Of a DNA stretch of 64,000 bases, positions 44,601 through 51,838 are shown piece after piece. Position 1 is the stretch's first letter; every line of letters starts with the position of its first letter. Source of the stretch: Tachypleus tridentatus (lineage: Eukaryota; Arthropoda; Merostomata; Xiphosura; Limulidae); contig NC_134830.1 of NCBI RefSeq assembly GCF_004210375.1, forward strand, positions 67,496,326 to 67,560,325, in the 5' to 3' direction. Under the pieces are notes generated by a model. That model had not been told where the DNA came from. It searched no databases and was given only the letters and a program-made list of their open reading frames with translations. A program made the position numbers and the translations under genes.

Positions 44601-47600
44601 TAACAAGTTAATTTACTATGTAGAAACAACTGGTAAAACAACTGCTCAGAAACTGGTAGTATAGTAAATAATAATAGCTAACAATCAGAAATTGCTATAT
44701 ACTTAGAATGAAACTAAAAATCAATCCAGCCATCAGTGTACCTAATTAAATACAATTTTGTTTTACATTTCTACTTATCAAAAACATCTGAATGCATCAT
44801 TTCATCAGTGGGGTATCTTTGCCGTGAATAATATTTTTAGCTGTAATTCAAACATCTAATAAAGTTCAGCCAGCGAAGATAATGAGAATTAGTTATAAAT
44901 ACACATTTTATAGTAACAGTGAAAAATATTTTTTATAATGAAAGTATAACAATAAATAAAAAAAGACATTCAGTGTACTATCTAATATGACCAATACTGT
45001 TAATGAAAACAACAGTACTGTATACCTTTCTTTTGAGAACACACAAACTAGAATGTCTCCTAATAAGAAGAAATATGCTTTAATTATAGACAGAACTTCA
45101 AATCAGCACTAGACTATAAGAAAGGCAGCTAATCATCACCATCAACTACCAATGCTTGTGCTGCTTTTTTACCAATCAATAAATAACAATTGATCATATA
45201 ATAATACTCCCATGGTTGAAAGGTCAAGCAAGTTCGGTGGGGTGGAGATTTGAACTTGCAACATTTAGGTTACAAGTACATTATAAGACAGGGTCAGAGA
45301 TATTTTACCTGATGCTCTATATTCAGTTAGAGATTTTATACATGTTTAATGTATATTATTAATGTTGGCACAAATTTGTCACTGTGGTGTGCATGTGTGT
45401 TATACAAAATAACATCAGACTATCTGTTGTGTCTACCAAGAGAAATTGATTCCCTGACTTCAGCATTGTAAATATGTGGATTTAAAAGAAGGTCTTATCA
45501 GCAGACATTTTCAGTGTAATCTATTTTTCATATCTGAAAAGAGGAGGAAATTATCTAAATCTGTGTTTAATCTACATGTAATAAATAAACTATATTTCTT
45601 TATATTTCCAATATATCATTAAGTAATTTCTCAACAAATTTGTTGGTTATTTTGTTGAAGTTAATGGTCTTCTGTAATGTAGATTTTATGTTCTTGTGTG
45701 AAATACATTTTCACAAACATAAACTAGAAAAAAAACCAACATAAAATGAATTAGGCAATGTTTATAAAATTAACAAATGACGAAAGTATTTTTACTAAAT
45801 ATTTTTAGTAAACAAGTAATACTGGTTTTATTTAGTACAAAATACACTTCAACTTCTATGTATAATTAGAAATGTTATGGCTCACATCAGTGTTGGTTTG
45901 AAAGTCATGCCTTGGACAATCCTAATCACTTAATGACTTGCAATAAATCATTGAAGTATAAAAAAATGTGAACATGTAGAAACCTTTATGAACAAGCACT
46001 ATGATGGTATGATGATAGATAATATATGTTTAGTTCCAATACATGTACTTTTGTCTATCAACTGCTGTTTAGACGTTTTAGTAAATACGGATTATTTTTA
46101 GGTAAGATAATGTACCAAAGGTCATTTTGATGGATTTAACCAACTTATTTATGTACAAATAGCTTATACTTTAACTAGAAATATAACATAAAAAACAAAC
46201 AAACTTCGTCATGTGTAATGATACATACTGAAAATACAGATGTATCCATTACTTTGCACTTTTTACAATGTACAAAATAATACTACAGATCTTACAAGTT
46301 CTATGCACAGGTAATATGCCAATTGCTTCATTTTACTAATATATTTCATGGGAGCATTTTCTTTTCTTTTTATTTACATAAATGCATTCATGAAGTGTGA
46401 AAAAAGTTACTATACAGTTGATATAGTGGCAAGTGAAGAAAATATCATGAAGACAATTGAAACCATTTTAACTATTATTTGTGTGTGTGTAATATATTTA
46501 GATTTAAACTACTGATGCTTTAATTAAACAATTCAACAGCCACATGGTAACAATTAGATAATTAAAATGAATGTGCCCAAATTCTTAAACAACTGCTATT
46601 AAACATACATACATACAAACACTGACATTACAATGTCAGGTTATAGTATCATAACAAAATAAACTTGAGGAAGTTGTTAAGGAGTTTTACGCGATAATGT
46701 ACAATATATTACATCTCACACAAAATTACATTTTTCTTTCCCAGTTTCCATAATCAAAGAGCTTAATTTATACTTTAACTAATTTAACATATTTTGATCC
46801 ATTCAATAAGATGTCAAAGCTGCTCTAAACACAAAATTAAATCTCAATACAATCAGTTTATCATTAACTTAGTAATTTTTTATCATCACATATATAAAGA
46901 AAAATACCTCCTTCAAAAATTATTGGTAACATACAAATATGTTTCCTTGCTCCAGGCAAGTCTATATTGGATCAACAACGTAAACTTCAACTGCCTGAAT
47001 CAAGGAGCATGTGCATAACAGCCATTTTAATAACTCTGAAATTTACAACCATTTAATGAAGAATGTAATGAAAAACTGAACAGTGAACACTTCACAATAA
47101 TAGACTCAGAAAAAGATAAATAGGTATTAAGAAAAAAGCACTCCTAATTCCCAACCTACAACCTAAGTTGAACAATTCACTCATCATGCCTGAAACAAGT
47201 AAAAAGTTAAAACTTTATCCAACCAACAATGTCACTATTTACCTAAATGGAAATAAACTGTTAGTTTTTCTTAGATAAACTGGAAAGTTTAACAAATGAC
47301 TTTTAATTGTACTACACTAAATTAAGAAAAAAACAAAAGGCATGTTTGTTTGGATTAAAGTACAGGTGTGGCCTTTGTCTGGATTTTTTGAAAGCATTTG
47401 ACAATATGCTACATAAAAGACTCAACAAACAATTATCTTTACAGCTATATCAGGTAGGTTGATTCAATAAATTAAAAAGTAATTGAACGGAAGAAAGCAC
47501 ACGGTTGTTGTAAACAGAATTCAACCAAAGAGAATTAATGTCACAAGTGGAGTGCTTCAGGGCTCATTCTTAGGATCTTTGCATATTTGATTTACATAAA

Positions 47601-47786
47601 TGACAGATGATAGAGCAGTTAATAATTTACTTACATTTGTTGATCATATCAAGGCCTGTGGGTGTTGCTGAACTTTGCAAAATGATTTGGATTAGTTGGC
47701 AAATTGGGCAAATAAATGGAGATGACTATTAATTGTAATAAATGCAAGGTAGTACATGTGAAACATCATAATTTGAAATTTATACA

Positions 47787-47823
<37 letters not shown>

Positions 47824-50800
47824 AAGTGGGAATAACCTAAAAAGCATTATGCAAGAAAAGAATCTTGATGTTCTGGATTATCAGTCTTTTACACCATCCA
47901 AACAGTGTACTGTTGTTAGTAGTAAATTGGATTTTAGGTTTTATCTATAGAAATGCTGAATACAAGTCTAAGATGTTATCATTTTAATATATAGGTCACT
48001 GGTTAAGCCTCAAATGGGAATTTTGTTTCATTATTGGGCTCCTTATTTTAGGAACAACATTGAATTGTAGGAAGGGATATCAGAGAAGGACTACTAGGAT
48101 GATACCTGGAATAGAGAGGATTTTGACACACAAGAACAGATTAAGATATCCAGTACTGCTTTCTACAAAAAAAGAAGAGTCAGAGAAAATTGGATTGAGG
48201 TGTTTAAGATTATTGATGGAAGTGATAGTGTTTTTCCATCATACTTTTTCATACTTAATGATGAGAATGGTGAAACTAAGGGAGACATATATAAAGTATG
48301 ACAAGATACAAGTCATCTTCACATAAAACAGTTTTATTTTTCCAATATAGTAGTTGATTTTGGAAATGAATTGCTTTCAAATATGTAGATGCATTCTATT
48401 TAAAAAAGCTCAAGAGAAAGTTTGATAAATATCTGAATGATGAAGCTTGGCTTTGAGTGTTTTATTTTTAAGTTTAGATTATTAAATTGAACATCCTATA
48501 CAAATTAACAAGTCTCTTGATATTATTAAATTATACATGTTATGTTATCACAAATCTAATATAGATGTCATTCTACTCACTAGCATGACTGAAAGCATAG
48601 TGGTAAATAAATAATTCAAGTTAATAGGAGTTTAGAGTTTACTTACAGACATATTGAATAAAGTAAAAAAAAGGAGGGGGTAATTATCTCTATATAGAAA
48701 TCACTAACTCGCCCTCATTCAGAAAGTTGTGTTCAGTCATGGGTCCTTATCTGTGATACAATACAAAGTTACTTGCAAAGATTCAGTGGAGAAATACTAG
48801 GATGACTTAAAGAATGGGTTACTTTATGAGGATATGTTAAAATCTTTTAACTTGTCTTCCCTTGCATCACTGACAGAAGATGGGTAAAATGTGGTCATAC
48901 TGAAGATTTGAAAGTTATTTAGAGAATTAATAGAACAAAGACATCTAATTTCTTTGTGCTGTAGTCTGAACTTAATATAATGAGAGAACACAGTTTTAAG
49001 GTCTGGAAAATAAATACTAGGCTCCAGTTAAATAAGCTTACCATATGCAGCAGTGGAAGTCAGCACTCTGTAAGAGTTTAAGGTGGAAATCAATTTTCTG
49101 AAAAGTTTAAATTTTCACTTTTTTTTTTAAATATGGATGTGAAAGAAAAGCCTTACAGGACAAAATGGTCCTTTATTGAACCTGTCCAAATGTTATACTT
49201 AATGTTGGTAAAAATTGAGGTGCTTGACAACCAGATTTTCATCTCTTCATTTCATGATGTATTTCATTCCTTATGCAATGACCTATCCCATTTCATCACC
49301 TTTTAAAAAAATCTAATACAGATTATGACCTCGTATTTCAAAATAATTAATATATTAAATATTATTCAAATCTAACCAGGTTTCACAATTCCATTTGTAT
49401 TTTATGGGTTTCCATTTGAACTTGAACTATGAACTCATACATATTAATTTGATACTCCATTGCAATAATAGCAACTACTGTAAACTTACTTTAAAATATT
49501 TAAAATTTATTTAACTTATGTTCTACTCTAACTATTAATTTATAAATTCCAATTTCACAAGTTCCCTCATCATTATGCAAGTTTAAATTTTCTTCAATGC
49601 ATTTTTTAGATTCCCCAAACCCATCGAATGAATTACTCTCATCAAAAAGTTAGAAGTCAAGATGTACCCTTTAAACTTCTAATTTAAGATGGCAATAATC
49701 TATTACAGACTTATGAATTTGTTTATTCATTCAACTTTGACTTATGATGCAAAAACCAAAAGTCTGCAGCTAACAAACCTTTGAAATATGGGACAGTCAT
49801 AGAAAATTGGTTTCTCGGATTTGTTATTGACAGAATATACCTATTGTCCTCCTGAATAATTCTGCAAACTTAAATATGGTCATTTATTATCCTTCTTTAC
49901 TCAAAGGAGGAAGAATAAAATACTAAAACGTATAGTTTCCAGGACCTCCCTAGATTTTTTTTTGTAATTTGGAAGCATATATTCACAACTTTTTAATTAC
50001 CAAAACTTTCCCTTCAATTAAGCATTTTCATTCTCTTAAAATAAGTTACTTACAAATTTCTAATTTCTACATTTGCCATTAACAAAAACTTAAAAACCTT
50101 TAAACTTCATGTTTTTCATTAATATACCTTTTAATCCTTCTGGACTTGTTAAAAATAAGTAGCTATTGACACCAATAAAAACATGGCATTTAAAGCCATG
50201 ATAATACCAAGGGCAATAACTACATGATGGGAAGTACCTATGTCAATTGCATAAATTTGCAAGCTGTTACACTTCTCCTCATGAAATTCCTTCTTTTTAA
50301 GTTTGAAATTTCTGGAAAGAAGAAAAGGCTGTCATAACACTTATATGTTGATAATCTTCCCTTCTTGTGCTAGTAGTAACAACTGGCTCACTACAATTAA
50401 CATCGCTGTTTTGTGGCAAATCCCAAGAAATATTGAGGTTAGTTAGAAGAGGTAAATTAAACAGTTGTTGTCTGGTGTCAATAATTTTTCTGTAGCAGTG
50501 ACTGCCACCAGCAATTAAAACAGTAAGCTTTTATTGTCACCTTTCTATTGGTACCAATAACACTGGTCTTTTAACAATGACAACAGTATGAGACTTCATT
50601 TTGATAAATCTCAGAATCTTTTATTTTATTACTACTAGTAAAATGCACATTACTGCAAACTAAACATATTTTATTTATTGGTAGTTTAATTCTTATATTC
50701 TTCCTAGTTTATGGACCTTCAAAATATGAAATATAAAAATATAGTACAATCCTCTTCAACCTTCAGTTAGTTTGACTGAACACACAAAACTATCCAACCT

Positions 50801-51118
50801 TATCAATGTTCTTCCCACTAATAAGATTAGCAATCTAAAACTCCCCTTTCAAAATATTGTACAGTTTCAGAACGACAGACTTCGTAAATAACAGGACAAA
50901 ACTTTAAAAATTAATTTCAATAAAACATATCAAACTAAAACAATAAATGTAGGGTTGATGACGCTCATGCTGGCCATTAACTTTATCCTGCGATTTATAA
51001 TTTCTCAAATTCTTAAAGGCACATTAATAACATGTATCAAAACTTCAAACTTTAGTTAAAATGAAATCAAATTAAAAGGTTTCTTACTTACCCAAAACGA
51101 GTCTTTAAATGACTTCAT
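8520..51118 (-). CDS. NOSTRIN: NOSTRIN-like F-BAR/SH3 adaptor, 14 coding exons (full span including introns)
   Basis: Spliced coding sequence of 1,599 nt (532 residues plus stop), close to the vertebrate protein of about 506. F-BAR domain, residues 1 to about 260: opens MKSFKDSFW then GPNGFEELRKLV, the usual F-BAR first-helix motif. Residues about 285-395 form a charged helical HR1-like region ending GRSRPAHP. A Ser/Gly-rich linker covers 396-452. The SH3 domain covers about 480-532, with ALYSY, the acidic NDEL, the WW pair, GLFPSTYI and a stop directly after. All 13 introns are GT-AG and every junction keeps phase. NOSTRIN proteins bind membranes through F-BAR and recruit eNOS, dynamin and N-WASP through SH3 in endocytosis; role here is inferred from family. 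FES-family and PACSIN proteins were considered, but the SKID-xxx-DIQ and SRPAHP signatures match NOSTRIN. First AATAAA past the stop on this strand lies at 7920-7915. Confidence 0.9.
8881..8985 (-). repeat. SINE family 2 fragment
   Basis: Shares with the copies at 9440, 15845 and 17250 the string aca-x-tgg-ctatctgt, a ggtgtcaaaatctgg-type B box complement and the ending tgccactgggggg. Read on the minus strand this is a tRNA-like head (tggcacaacag). Confidence 0.65.
9440..9545 (-). repeat. SINE family 2 fragment
   Basis: Contains taagcacaaagctacacaaa and gggtattgaaaccca, the body and B-box regions of family 2, and ends before the A box. Confidence 0.6.
9712..9849 (-). CDS. NOSTRIN: NOSTRIN-like coding exon 13, first half of SH3
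   Basis: Completes E453, then residues 454-498. A spacer with Asn/Gln is followed by CQALYSYQAIQNDELTIHT, the ALYSY strand and RT-loop acidic residues of an SH3 domain. Donor gtaagg splits G499 of the following GD motif. Confidence 0.92.
10652..10823 (-). CDS. NOSTRIN: NOSTRIN-like coding exon 12, linker
   Basis: Residues 396-452 plus one base. Begins GSVHSVLTLPDGG; has a run of serines (LSSSSSWSS) and acidic/Gly residues. Low-complexity linker between the coiled coil and SH3, poorly conserved in the family, so this exon rests mainly on phase and splice sites. Acceptor cacag, donor gtaaat. Confidence 0.82.
11257..11620 (-). mobile_element. Penelope-like element, 3' end fragment
   Basis: Reverse complement is similar over its whole length to 41930-42300: end of the GIY-YIG domain (SHVFEHC), a 3' non-coding part, then the terminal repeat with gaagaaggtcgaaacg. 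It keeps CpG where the other copy has TpG/CpA, so it is either younger or less methylated. Confidence 0.8.
12516..12644 (-). CDS. NOSTRIN: NOSTRIN-like coding exon 11, end of HR1-like region
   Basis: 129 bp, phase 0 at both ends, residues 353-395. Reads LHTTLAYLEATRHKVECALA, then GRSRPAHPLT. The SRPAHP string aligns with the R-x-QPSHP motif at the equivalent point of vertebrate NOSTRIN. Acceptor acacag, donor gtaagt. Confidence 0.9.
12945..13033 (-). CDS. NOSTRIN: NOSTRIN-like coding exon 10
   Basis: Completes G323 and encodes residues 324-352, reading VQNLGRAFSETPNFGNEDAQ and ending TQKLHQ. It is a moderately conserved part of the coiled-coil region. Acceptor ttatag, donor gtgagt, ends phase 0. 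Confidence 0.87.
13839..13943 (-). CDS. NOSTRIN: NOSTRIN-like coding exon 9, start of HR1-like region
   Basis: Reads ENMKNFMNAERRKESLQKFF and ends ...KGIE plus one base of G323. The AERRKESL string matches the ERRKSL of vertebrate NOSTRIN. The acceptor may be at 13943 (tcag) or 13947 (ttag); the choice is tied to the donor chosen for exon 8. Donor gtaaat. Confidence 0.88.
14330..15000 (+). pseudogene. hAT transposase relic, SCAND3/ZBED5-like
   Basis: Scattered frames resemble the catalytic region of this hAT group: TDKG, then about 17 residues on THCMFH (family CIIHR), VNTIKNIKHLKPSNQNL, and in another frame YEMDEHKKLMLC (family EMDDEHK-x-L). Frameshifts and stops throughout; cannot encode a protein. 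Boundaries approximate. Confidence 0.5.
15845..15985 (-). repeat. SINE family 2 copy
   Basis: Most complete family 2 copy: taagcacaatgcta, gggctatctatgttct, the complement of a B box (gtatcaaaacctagttt) and an A-box end (ctctgcctctggg). Minus-strand orientation. Confidence 0.7.
16347..16392. repeat. possible Tc1/mariner terminal repeat, single end
   Basis: The string cactgctgcccaaaatatta resembles Tc1-type inverted repeat ends. No matching opposite end was found nearby, so this may be a solo remnant. Confidence 0.3.
16594..16717 (-). CDS. NOSTRIN: NOSTRIN-like coding exon 8
   Basis: Residues 247-287, beginning GCEILNAAVSKIDVQGDIQ; the A-x-SKID-x-x-x-DIQ string is a NOSTRIN signature just after the F-BAR domain. 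Two donors are possible: AG|gtattg (exon end 16594) or TAT|gtaggt (exon end 16598). Each pairs in phase with one of two acceptors of the next exon, so protein length is unchanged. Confidence 0.88.
17250..17335 (-). repeat. SINE family 2 fragment
   Basis: Contains taattaagcacaaagtta, ctgcccaccatgggtattga and acttggtttttag, matching the tail and B-box part of family 2. Confidence 0.65.
17521..17745 (-). CDS. NOSTRIN: NOSTRIN-like coding exon 7, F-BAR helices 3-4
   Basis: Largest exon, 225 bp, residues 172-246, phase 0 at both ends. Begins MENKRRKAQEAVARADQEYY; contains RQEWES, FQKLEEERL and HISVLGPEMIQ. The ENKRRKAQ start and the Y-x-x-HIS near the end match the family. The internal Met at its first codon is not a translation start, since the frame continues from exon 6. 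Confidence 0.92.
18009..18257 (+). mobile_element. internally deleted Tc1/mariner (IS630-type) element
   Basis: 249 bp between TA dinucleotides. Ends are inverted: gggtgttcggaaagtcactg at the left, and the reverse complement of the right reads ggggtgtttggaaagtcatt. The plus-strand frame retains the tail of a transposase (RRIQACIDANRGHF, then stop), typical of the end of these transposases. Everything upstream of that is lost. Confidence 0.8.
18470..20430. repeat. diverged ~50-bp interspersed repeat array, undescribed
   Basis: At least seven related units read approximately TTCATATGG, then TACTGGCATATCTTATTCAG, then GATATTAGGATCAGTT. Units begin near 18528, 18688, 18735, 19495, 19590, 20238 and 20384. 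A larger block (units plus gaattaaatgg-x-aggcctta) occurs at 18470-18725 and again at 20185-20425. Occupies most of the intron between exons 7 and 6. Not matched to any repeat I know. Confidence 0.6.
20485..20658 (-). CDS. NOSTRIN: NOSTRIN-like coding exon 6, F-BAR helix 3
   Basis: 174 bp, phase 0 at both ends, residues 114-171. Begins IEVVVDRISKSLTDRRNEE, a basic amphipathic helix of the kind that contacts membrane in F-BAR dimers, and ends KDINK. Acceptor gtgtag, donor gtaagt. Confidence 0.9.
21165..21290 (-). repeat. SINE family 2 fragment
   Basis: Contains agcaaagccacattgggcta, a decayed B-box complement (ggggaactgaactcc) and a decayed A-box end. Minus orientation. Confidence 0.55.
22997..23078 (-). 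CDS. NOSTRIN: NOSTRIN-like coding exon 5, F-BAR
   Basis: Completes R86 and encodes residues 87-113 (CLAFGLTEDVVKPLKML ... KTRKQ). The VVKPLK-type motif is conserved in F-BAR proteins, where helix 3 begins. Acceptor ttcttcag, donor gtaaga, ends phase 0. Confidence 0.9.
24230..25340 (+). pseudogene. Ty3/Gypsy retrotransposon pol relic (protease and integrase N-terminus)
   Basis: Protease-like part: about 24450-24690, with CDIGMT where the catalytic D-T/S-G belongs, then LLLLEDIL and VSLLLGNNLAG (family VSLILGNDLAG). Integrase zinc-binding part: about 24990-25330, with LITEQEKDPHVSSLF, LPRDELE, and in a second frame VFVHKSYHSEI-x-x-VTHE, the first histidines of the HHCC motif. Stops and frameshifts throughout; no reverse transcriptase between the two parts. 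No LTRs were identified. An old genomic copy, not functional. Confidence 0.65.
26645..26707 (-). CDS. NOSTRIN: NOSTRIN-like coding exon 4, F-BAR
   Basis: 63 bp encoding residues 66-85 with split codons at both ends; reads TTAQTWLESAVVMARESELH. It corresponds to the family stretch before the conserved LHQ. Donor gtacaa is weak but the phase and homology fit. Confidence 0.85.
27310..27390 (-). CDS. NOSTRIN: NOSTRIN-like coding exon 3, F-BAR
   Basis: Completes R38 and covers residues 39-64, reading SDLEFHYAKSLNKLSAK, then two bases of G65. The LE-x-x-YAKSL stretch is the conserved F-BAR helix 2 signature. Acceptor atag, donor gtaagt. Confidence 0.9.
28245..28330 (-). repeat. SINE family 2 fragment
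   Basis: Contains gttaagatacacaatgggat, atctgtactgt and ccatgggtattaaaatct, matching the family 2 tail half. Confidence 0.55.
28918..29000 (-). repeat. SINE family 2 fragment, strongly decayed
   Basis: gttgttaagcacacag, attatctgttcccac and ggtatcagaacctaatttta follow the family 2 order. Confidence 0.45.
31110..32230 (-). pseudogene. hAT-family transposase-derived pseudogene
   Basis: Three minus-strand frames run consecutively: 32226 to about 31825 (TADEAPVNLS; then IHCVSHRLELAI, the hAT CxxH signature), about 31828 to 31355 (AYKECALESVSHNWPAL onward), and about 31359 to 31120 (SAEPEHGFSQMAVIK then NDLMTI, the hAT C-terminal dimerisation motif with E-x-GFS). Two frameshifts, near 31825 and 31355, break it. 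Resembles the KIAA1586/ZMYM-type hAT group. It lies in NOSTRIN intron 2, same strand. A short GC-rich stretch at 32205-32260 adjoins its 5' side. An AATAAA lies downstream at about 30990. Confidence 0.75.
32231..34355. other. NOSTRIN-like intron 2, remaining part; no feature seen
   Basis: AT-rich, no coding signature on either strand and no clear repeat; the short ORFs near 33850-34070 overlap on both strands and look random. Confidence 0.5.
34356..34441 (-). CDS. NOSTRIN: NOSTRIN-like coding exon 2, F-BAR helix 1
   Basis: Residues 10-37 plus the first two bases of R38; begins GPNGFEELRKLV and ends near CVLQE. The acceptor sits behind an unusually pure run of T, about 18 bases, followed by atag; the donor is gtgact. 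In phase with exon 1 at 51092 and also with the alternative first exon at 39256. Confidence 0.9.
34655..34680. repeat. (GT)n microsatellite
   Basis: Thirteen GT units. Shorter GT tracts occur at about 36966-36983 and 62752-62769. Confidence 0.9.
37506..37645. mobile_element. hAT-type MITE, decayed
   Basis: Begins CAAAGGTTCTTAAAC and ends with the reverse complement of CAGTGGTTTATAAA, the hAT end pattern CA-x-x-GGTT. Flanking 8-mers (ttctagag, ttttacaa) agree at only 5 of 8 bases. Confidence 0.55.
37767..37788. repeat. poly(T) tract, followed by (TA)n at 37942-37963
   Basis: A run of 22 T; a TA dinucleotide array follows 150 bp later. Confidence 0.85.
38495..38650. mobile_element. inverted pair of Penelope-type terminal repeats
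   Basis: The arm ggtatgggtattaacacttt at 38514 onward recurs in reverse complement ending near 38634 (33 positions, 2 mismatches), flanked on both outer sides by ctcaaga. The left arm continues into aagaacattttgaccctctt, the decayed form of the gaagaaggtcgaaacgttc motif found in the Penelope copies at 11.3 and 42.2 kb. Confidence 0.55.
39256..39279 (-). CDS. NOSTRIN: candidate alternative first coding exon 1b of the NOSTRIN-like gene
   Basis: An ATG at 39279 opens eight codons (MGKKRQNK) followed by a gtaact donor in phase 0, which would join in frame to exon 2 (GPNGFEEL...). The frame is open further upstream to about 39450, so a longer leader is possible. It lies at the downstream edge, in gene direction, of a CpG-dense patch at 39.43-40.6 kb. 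An isoform starting here would lack the SFKDSFW start of the F-BAR domain. Inferred from phase, donor and context only. Confidence 0.4.
39430..40620. promoter_or_regulatory. CpG-dense patch within intron 1, candidate internal promoter
   Basis: I count roughly 50 CpG dinucleotides in about 1.2 kb, while surrounding intron often has none for hundreds of bases. In invertebrates with gene-body CpG methylation, unmethylated promoters keep CpG while bodies lose it. It sits just upstream of candidate exon 1b and 5 kb upstream of exon 2. ORFs read through here (117 codons on the minus strand, 39788-39435) show no recognisable protein and probably only reflect composition. Confidence 0.5.
40885..40935 (-). 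repeat. SINE family 1 tail fragment
   Basis: The string ggtttgttttgaattttatg then caaagatacatgagggttac matches the tail of the SINE at 317-579. It abuts the Penelope-like element that follows. Confidence 0.55.
40980..42300 (+). mobile_element. Penelope-like retroelement, 5'-truncated, RT plus GIY-YIG endonuclease
   Basis: One plus-strand frame runs from about 40980 to 41970, broken by only two TAA stops (41125-41127, 41743-41745). RT part: GLSMGNPV, then YRYVDD at 41206-41223 (the catalytic aspartates), then ISFLNLKI and THTGLYIPWDS, all Penelope-type. Endonuclease part: IYKIQC-x-x-C, then FYIGETSRKMETRFKEHK, the GIY-YIG core with its Arg. Then 3' non-coding sequence and a terminal repeat at about 42180-42290. 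The N-terminal RT fingers are missing. Same frame across 1 kb implies a fairly recent insertion. It lies in NOSTRIN intron 1 on the opposite strand. Confidence 0.88.
42208..42248 (+). ncRNA. decayed hammerhead-like motif in Penelope terminal repeat
   Basis: Corresponds to 11336-11293 (minus), which reads GAAC, CTGACGA, a 4-bp hairpin GACC/GGTC, GAAA and then a GTTC complementary to GAAC. Here the core is CTGACAA and AAAA, so it should be inactive. Stem III and a one-base bulge before stem II are imperfect even in the better copy. Confidence 0.3.
43050..43277. mobile_element. candidate MITE with 13-bp inverted ends
   Basis: Begins GTCATTCCATGCC and ends GGCTTGGAATGAC, inverted at 12 of 13 bases, 228 bp. 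Interior is non-coding and AT-rich. Superfamily not assigned; flanking duplication unclear. Confidence 0.45.
43278..45100. other. NOSTRIN-like intron 1, part with no assignable feature
   Basis: Overlapping ORFs (minus 43869-43567, 100 codons; plus 43828-44211, 127 codons) have no motif I can recognise. They could be decayed transposon but no family is supported. Confidence 0.4.
45115..45292 (-). repeat. SINE family 1 copy, decayed
   Basis: aaaggcagctaatcatcacc, a decayed middle (cttttttaccaatcaataaa) and the complement of a B box (gatttgaacttgca) follow the order of the SINE at 317-579. Confidence 0.65.
45388..45482 (-). repeat. SINE family 2 fragment, decayed
   Basis: actatctgttgtgtctacca, agaaattgattccctgactt and cagcattgtaaat match the copy at 21165-21290. 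Confidence 0.45.
47360..48480 (+). pseudogene. CR1-like LINE relic, reverse transcriptase and C-terminal region
   Basis: Pieces in several frames: FESI/LKAFDNMLHKRL (RT motif A region), VTSGVLQGSFLGS (motif B, family VTSGVPQGSVLGP), YRSLVKPQMG, then NIELQEGISE, and ENWIEVFKIIDG (family GDLIEVFKI). Order and spacing match the end of a CR1-type ORF2. Many stops; an (AT)n plus poly(T) tract interrupts at 47786-47823. Non-functional. Confidence 0.65.
48690..49090 (+). pseudogene. possible second CR1-like LINE fragment
   Basis: Weak matches to the C-terminal region of the same LINE type: SLQRFSGE, then NIMREHSFKVWKINTRLQLNK, where family members have a basic R-x-x-x-FK-x-x-x-x-R-x-N string. Heavily decayed. 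Confidence 0.35.
49091..51091. other. start of NOSTRIN-like intron 1; no feature seen
   Basis: AT-rich intron following exon 1 in gene direction. No coding signature or repeat recognised on either strand. Confidence 0.5.
51092..51118 (-). CDS. NOSTRIN: NOSTRIN-like coding exon 1 (MKSFKDSFW)
   Basis: Nine codons from the ATG at 51118-51116 to TGG, then donor gtaagt, phase 0. SFKDSFW is the standard start of an F-BAR domain, where the FW pair sits at the entry of helix 1. The 5' UTR continues upstream for an unknown distance into the shared promoter. Confidence 0.85.
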
Positions 51119-51806
51119 GATGCCAACTTGTAATTTTTATTTATAATATTAAATACATTTACCAGGATTTACTATTGTCAATCGCATTTAACATAAAGTG
51201 TCTTACTATATATACTGTTGGAAACTTAAAATGAAAATGATTGAAATTGAATTGAAAGTAGAACTAGAATTTAGTATAACACCGAGTAAAACAAATTTCT
51301 AAAGGAAAACGGATAACTTTCGTCAGTCACGTTTAAAGTTAAACAGATCATGAGATCAGTTAACTATATATATTATCCGTTAAAAAATAATAATATACAT
51401 ATGTTTAACATAATACACAGGATTACTCCACTCTCGCACTAACAAATCAAAACATTACTTCCACTATACGATTCTTTTCTTGCGACTTAGTATAACGCGA
51501 TCATTCTTCAAATAAGTATCCCGCATATCCGTTAAACATAAATCTTAGAGGTTATTGGTCAATAAGAAACATTGTTGTTGAATATAAAAGATGATTTTTT
51601 ATTGTAGGAAAATTTTAAAAAATATTTAAAAGTATAATTGTACACCGCTATATTTATTTTATAGCTGTTTGATTTTATATGTTACATGTTTTTCCATTGG
51701 TCTACATAATTTAACCAAAACTTGAATGCGTAATGACTTTAGGCTTTAGTGTTCACATGTTTTACTGAAGAGTTTTAGGAATACGTTGTGTTAGAGGAAA
51801 TAAAAC
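51119..51806. promoter_or_regulatory. shared divergent promoter of the NOSTRIN-like and p23-like genes
   Basis: The start codons of the two genes lie 690 bp apart on opposite strands. Within it, 51280-51545 holds about a dozen CpG (for example acgcga, ttgcga, ctcgca) against a CpG-poor background. ATTGGT, a reverse CCAAT box, occurs at about 51555, followed by a tataaaag-like string at about 51583. Transcription start sites are not visible. Confidence 0.6.
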
Positions 51807-51838
51807 ATGTTGTCTGATATTCCTACCAATAACCGTGA
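51807..51838 (+). CDS. PTGES3: p23-like exon 1 (MLSDIPTNNR)
   Basis: ATG at 51807, ten codons plus GA, then donor gtaagt at 51839. An overlapping gtgagt donor four bases earlier would put exon 2 out of frame and hit a stop, so 51838 is the coding choice. Confidence 0.75.

Noticed and set aside
51807..51834. Use of the gtgagt donor at 51835 for p23-like exon 1
   Set aside because: It leaves phase 1, and joining to exon 2 gives a frame that stops within about 17 codons; the gtaagt donor four bases on restores the CS domain.
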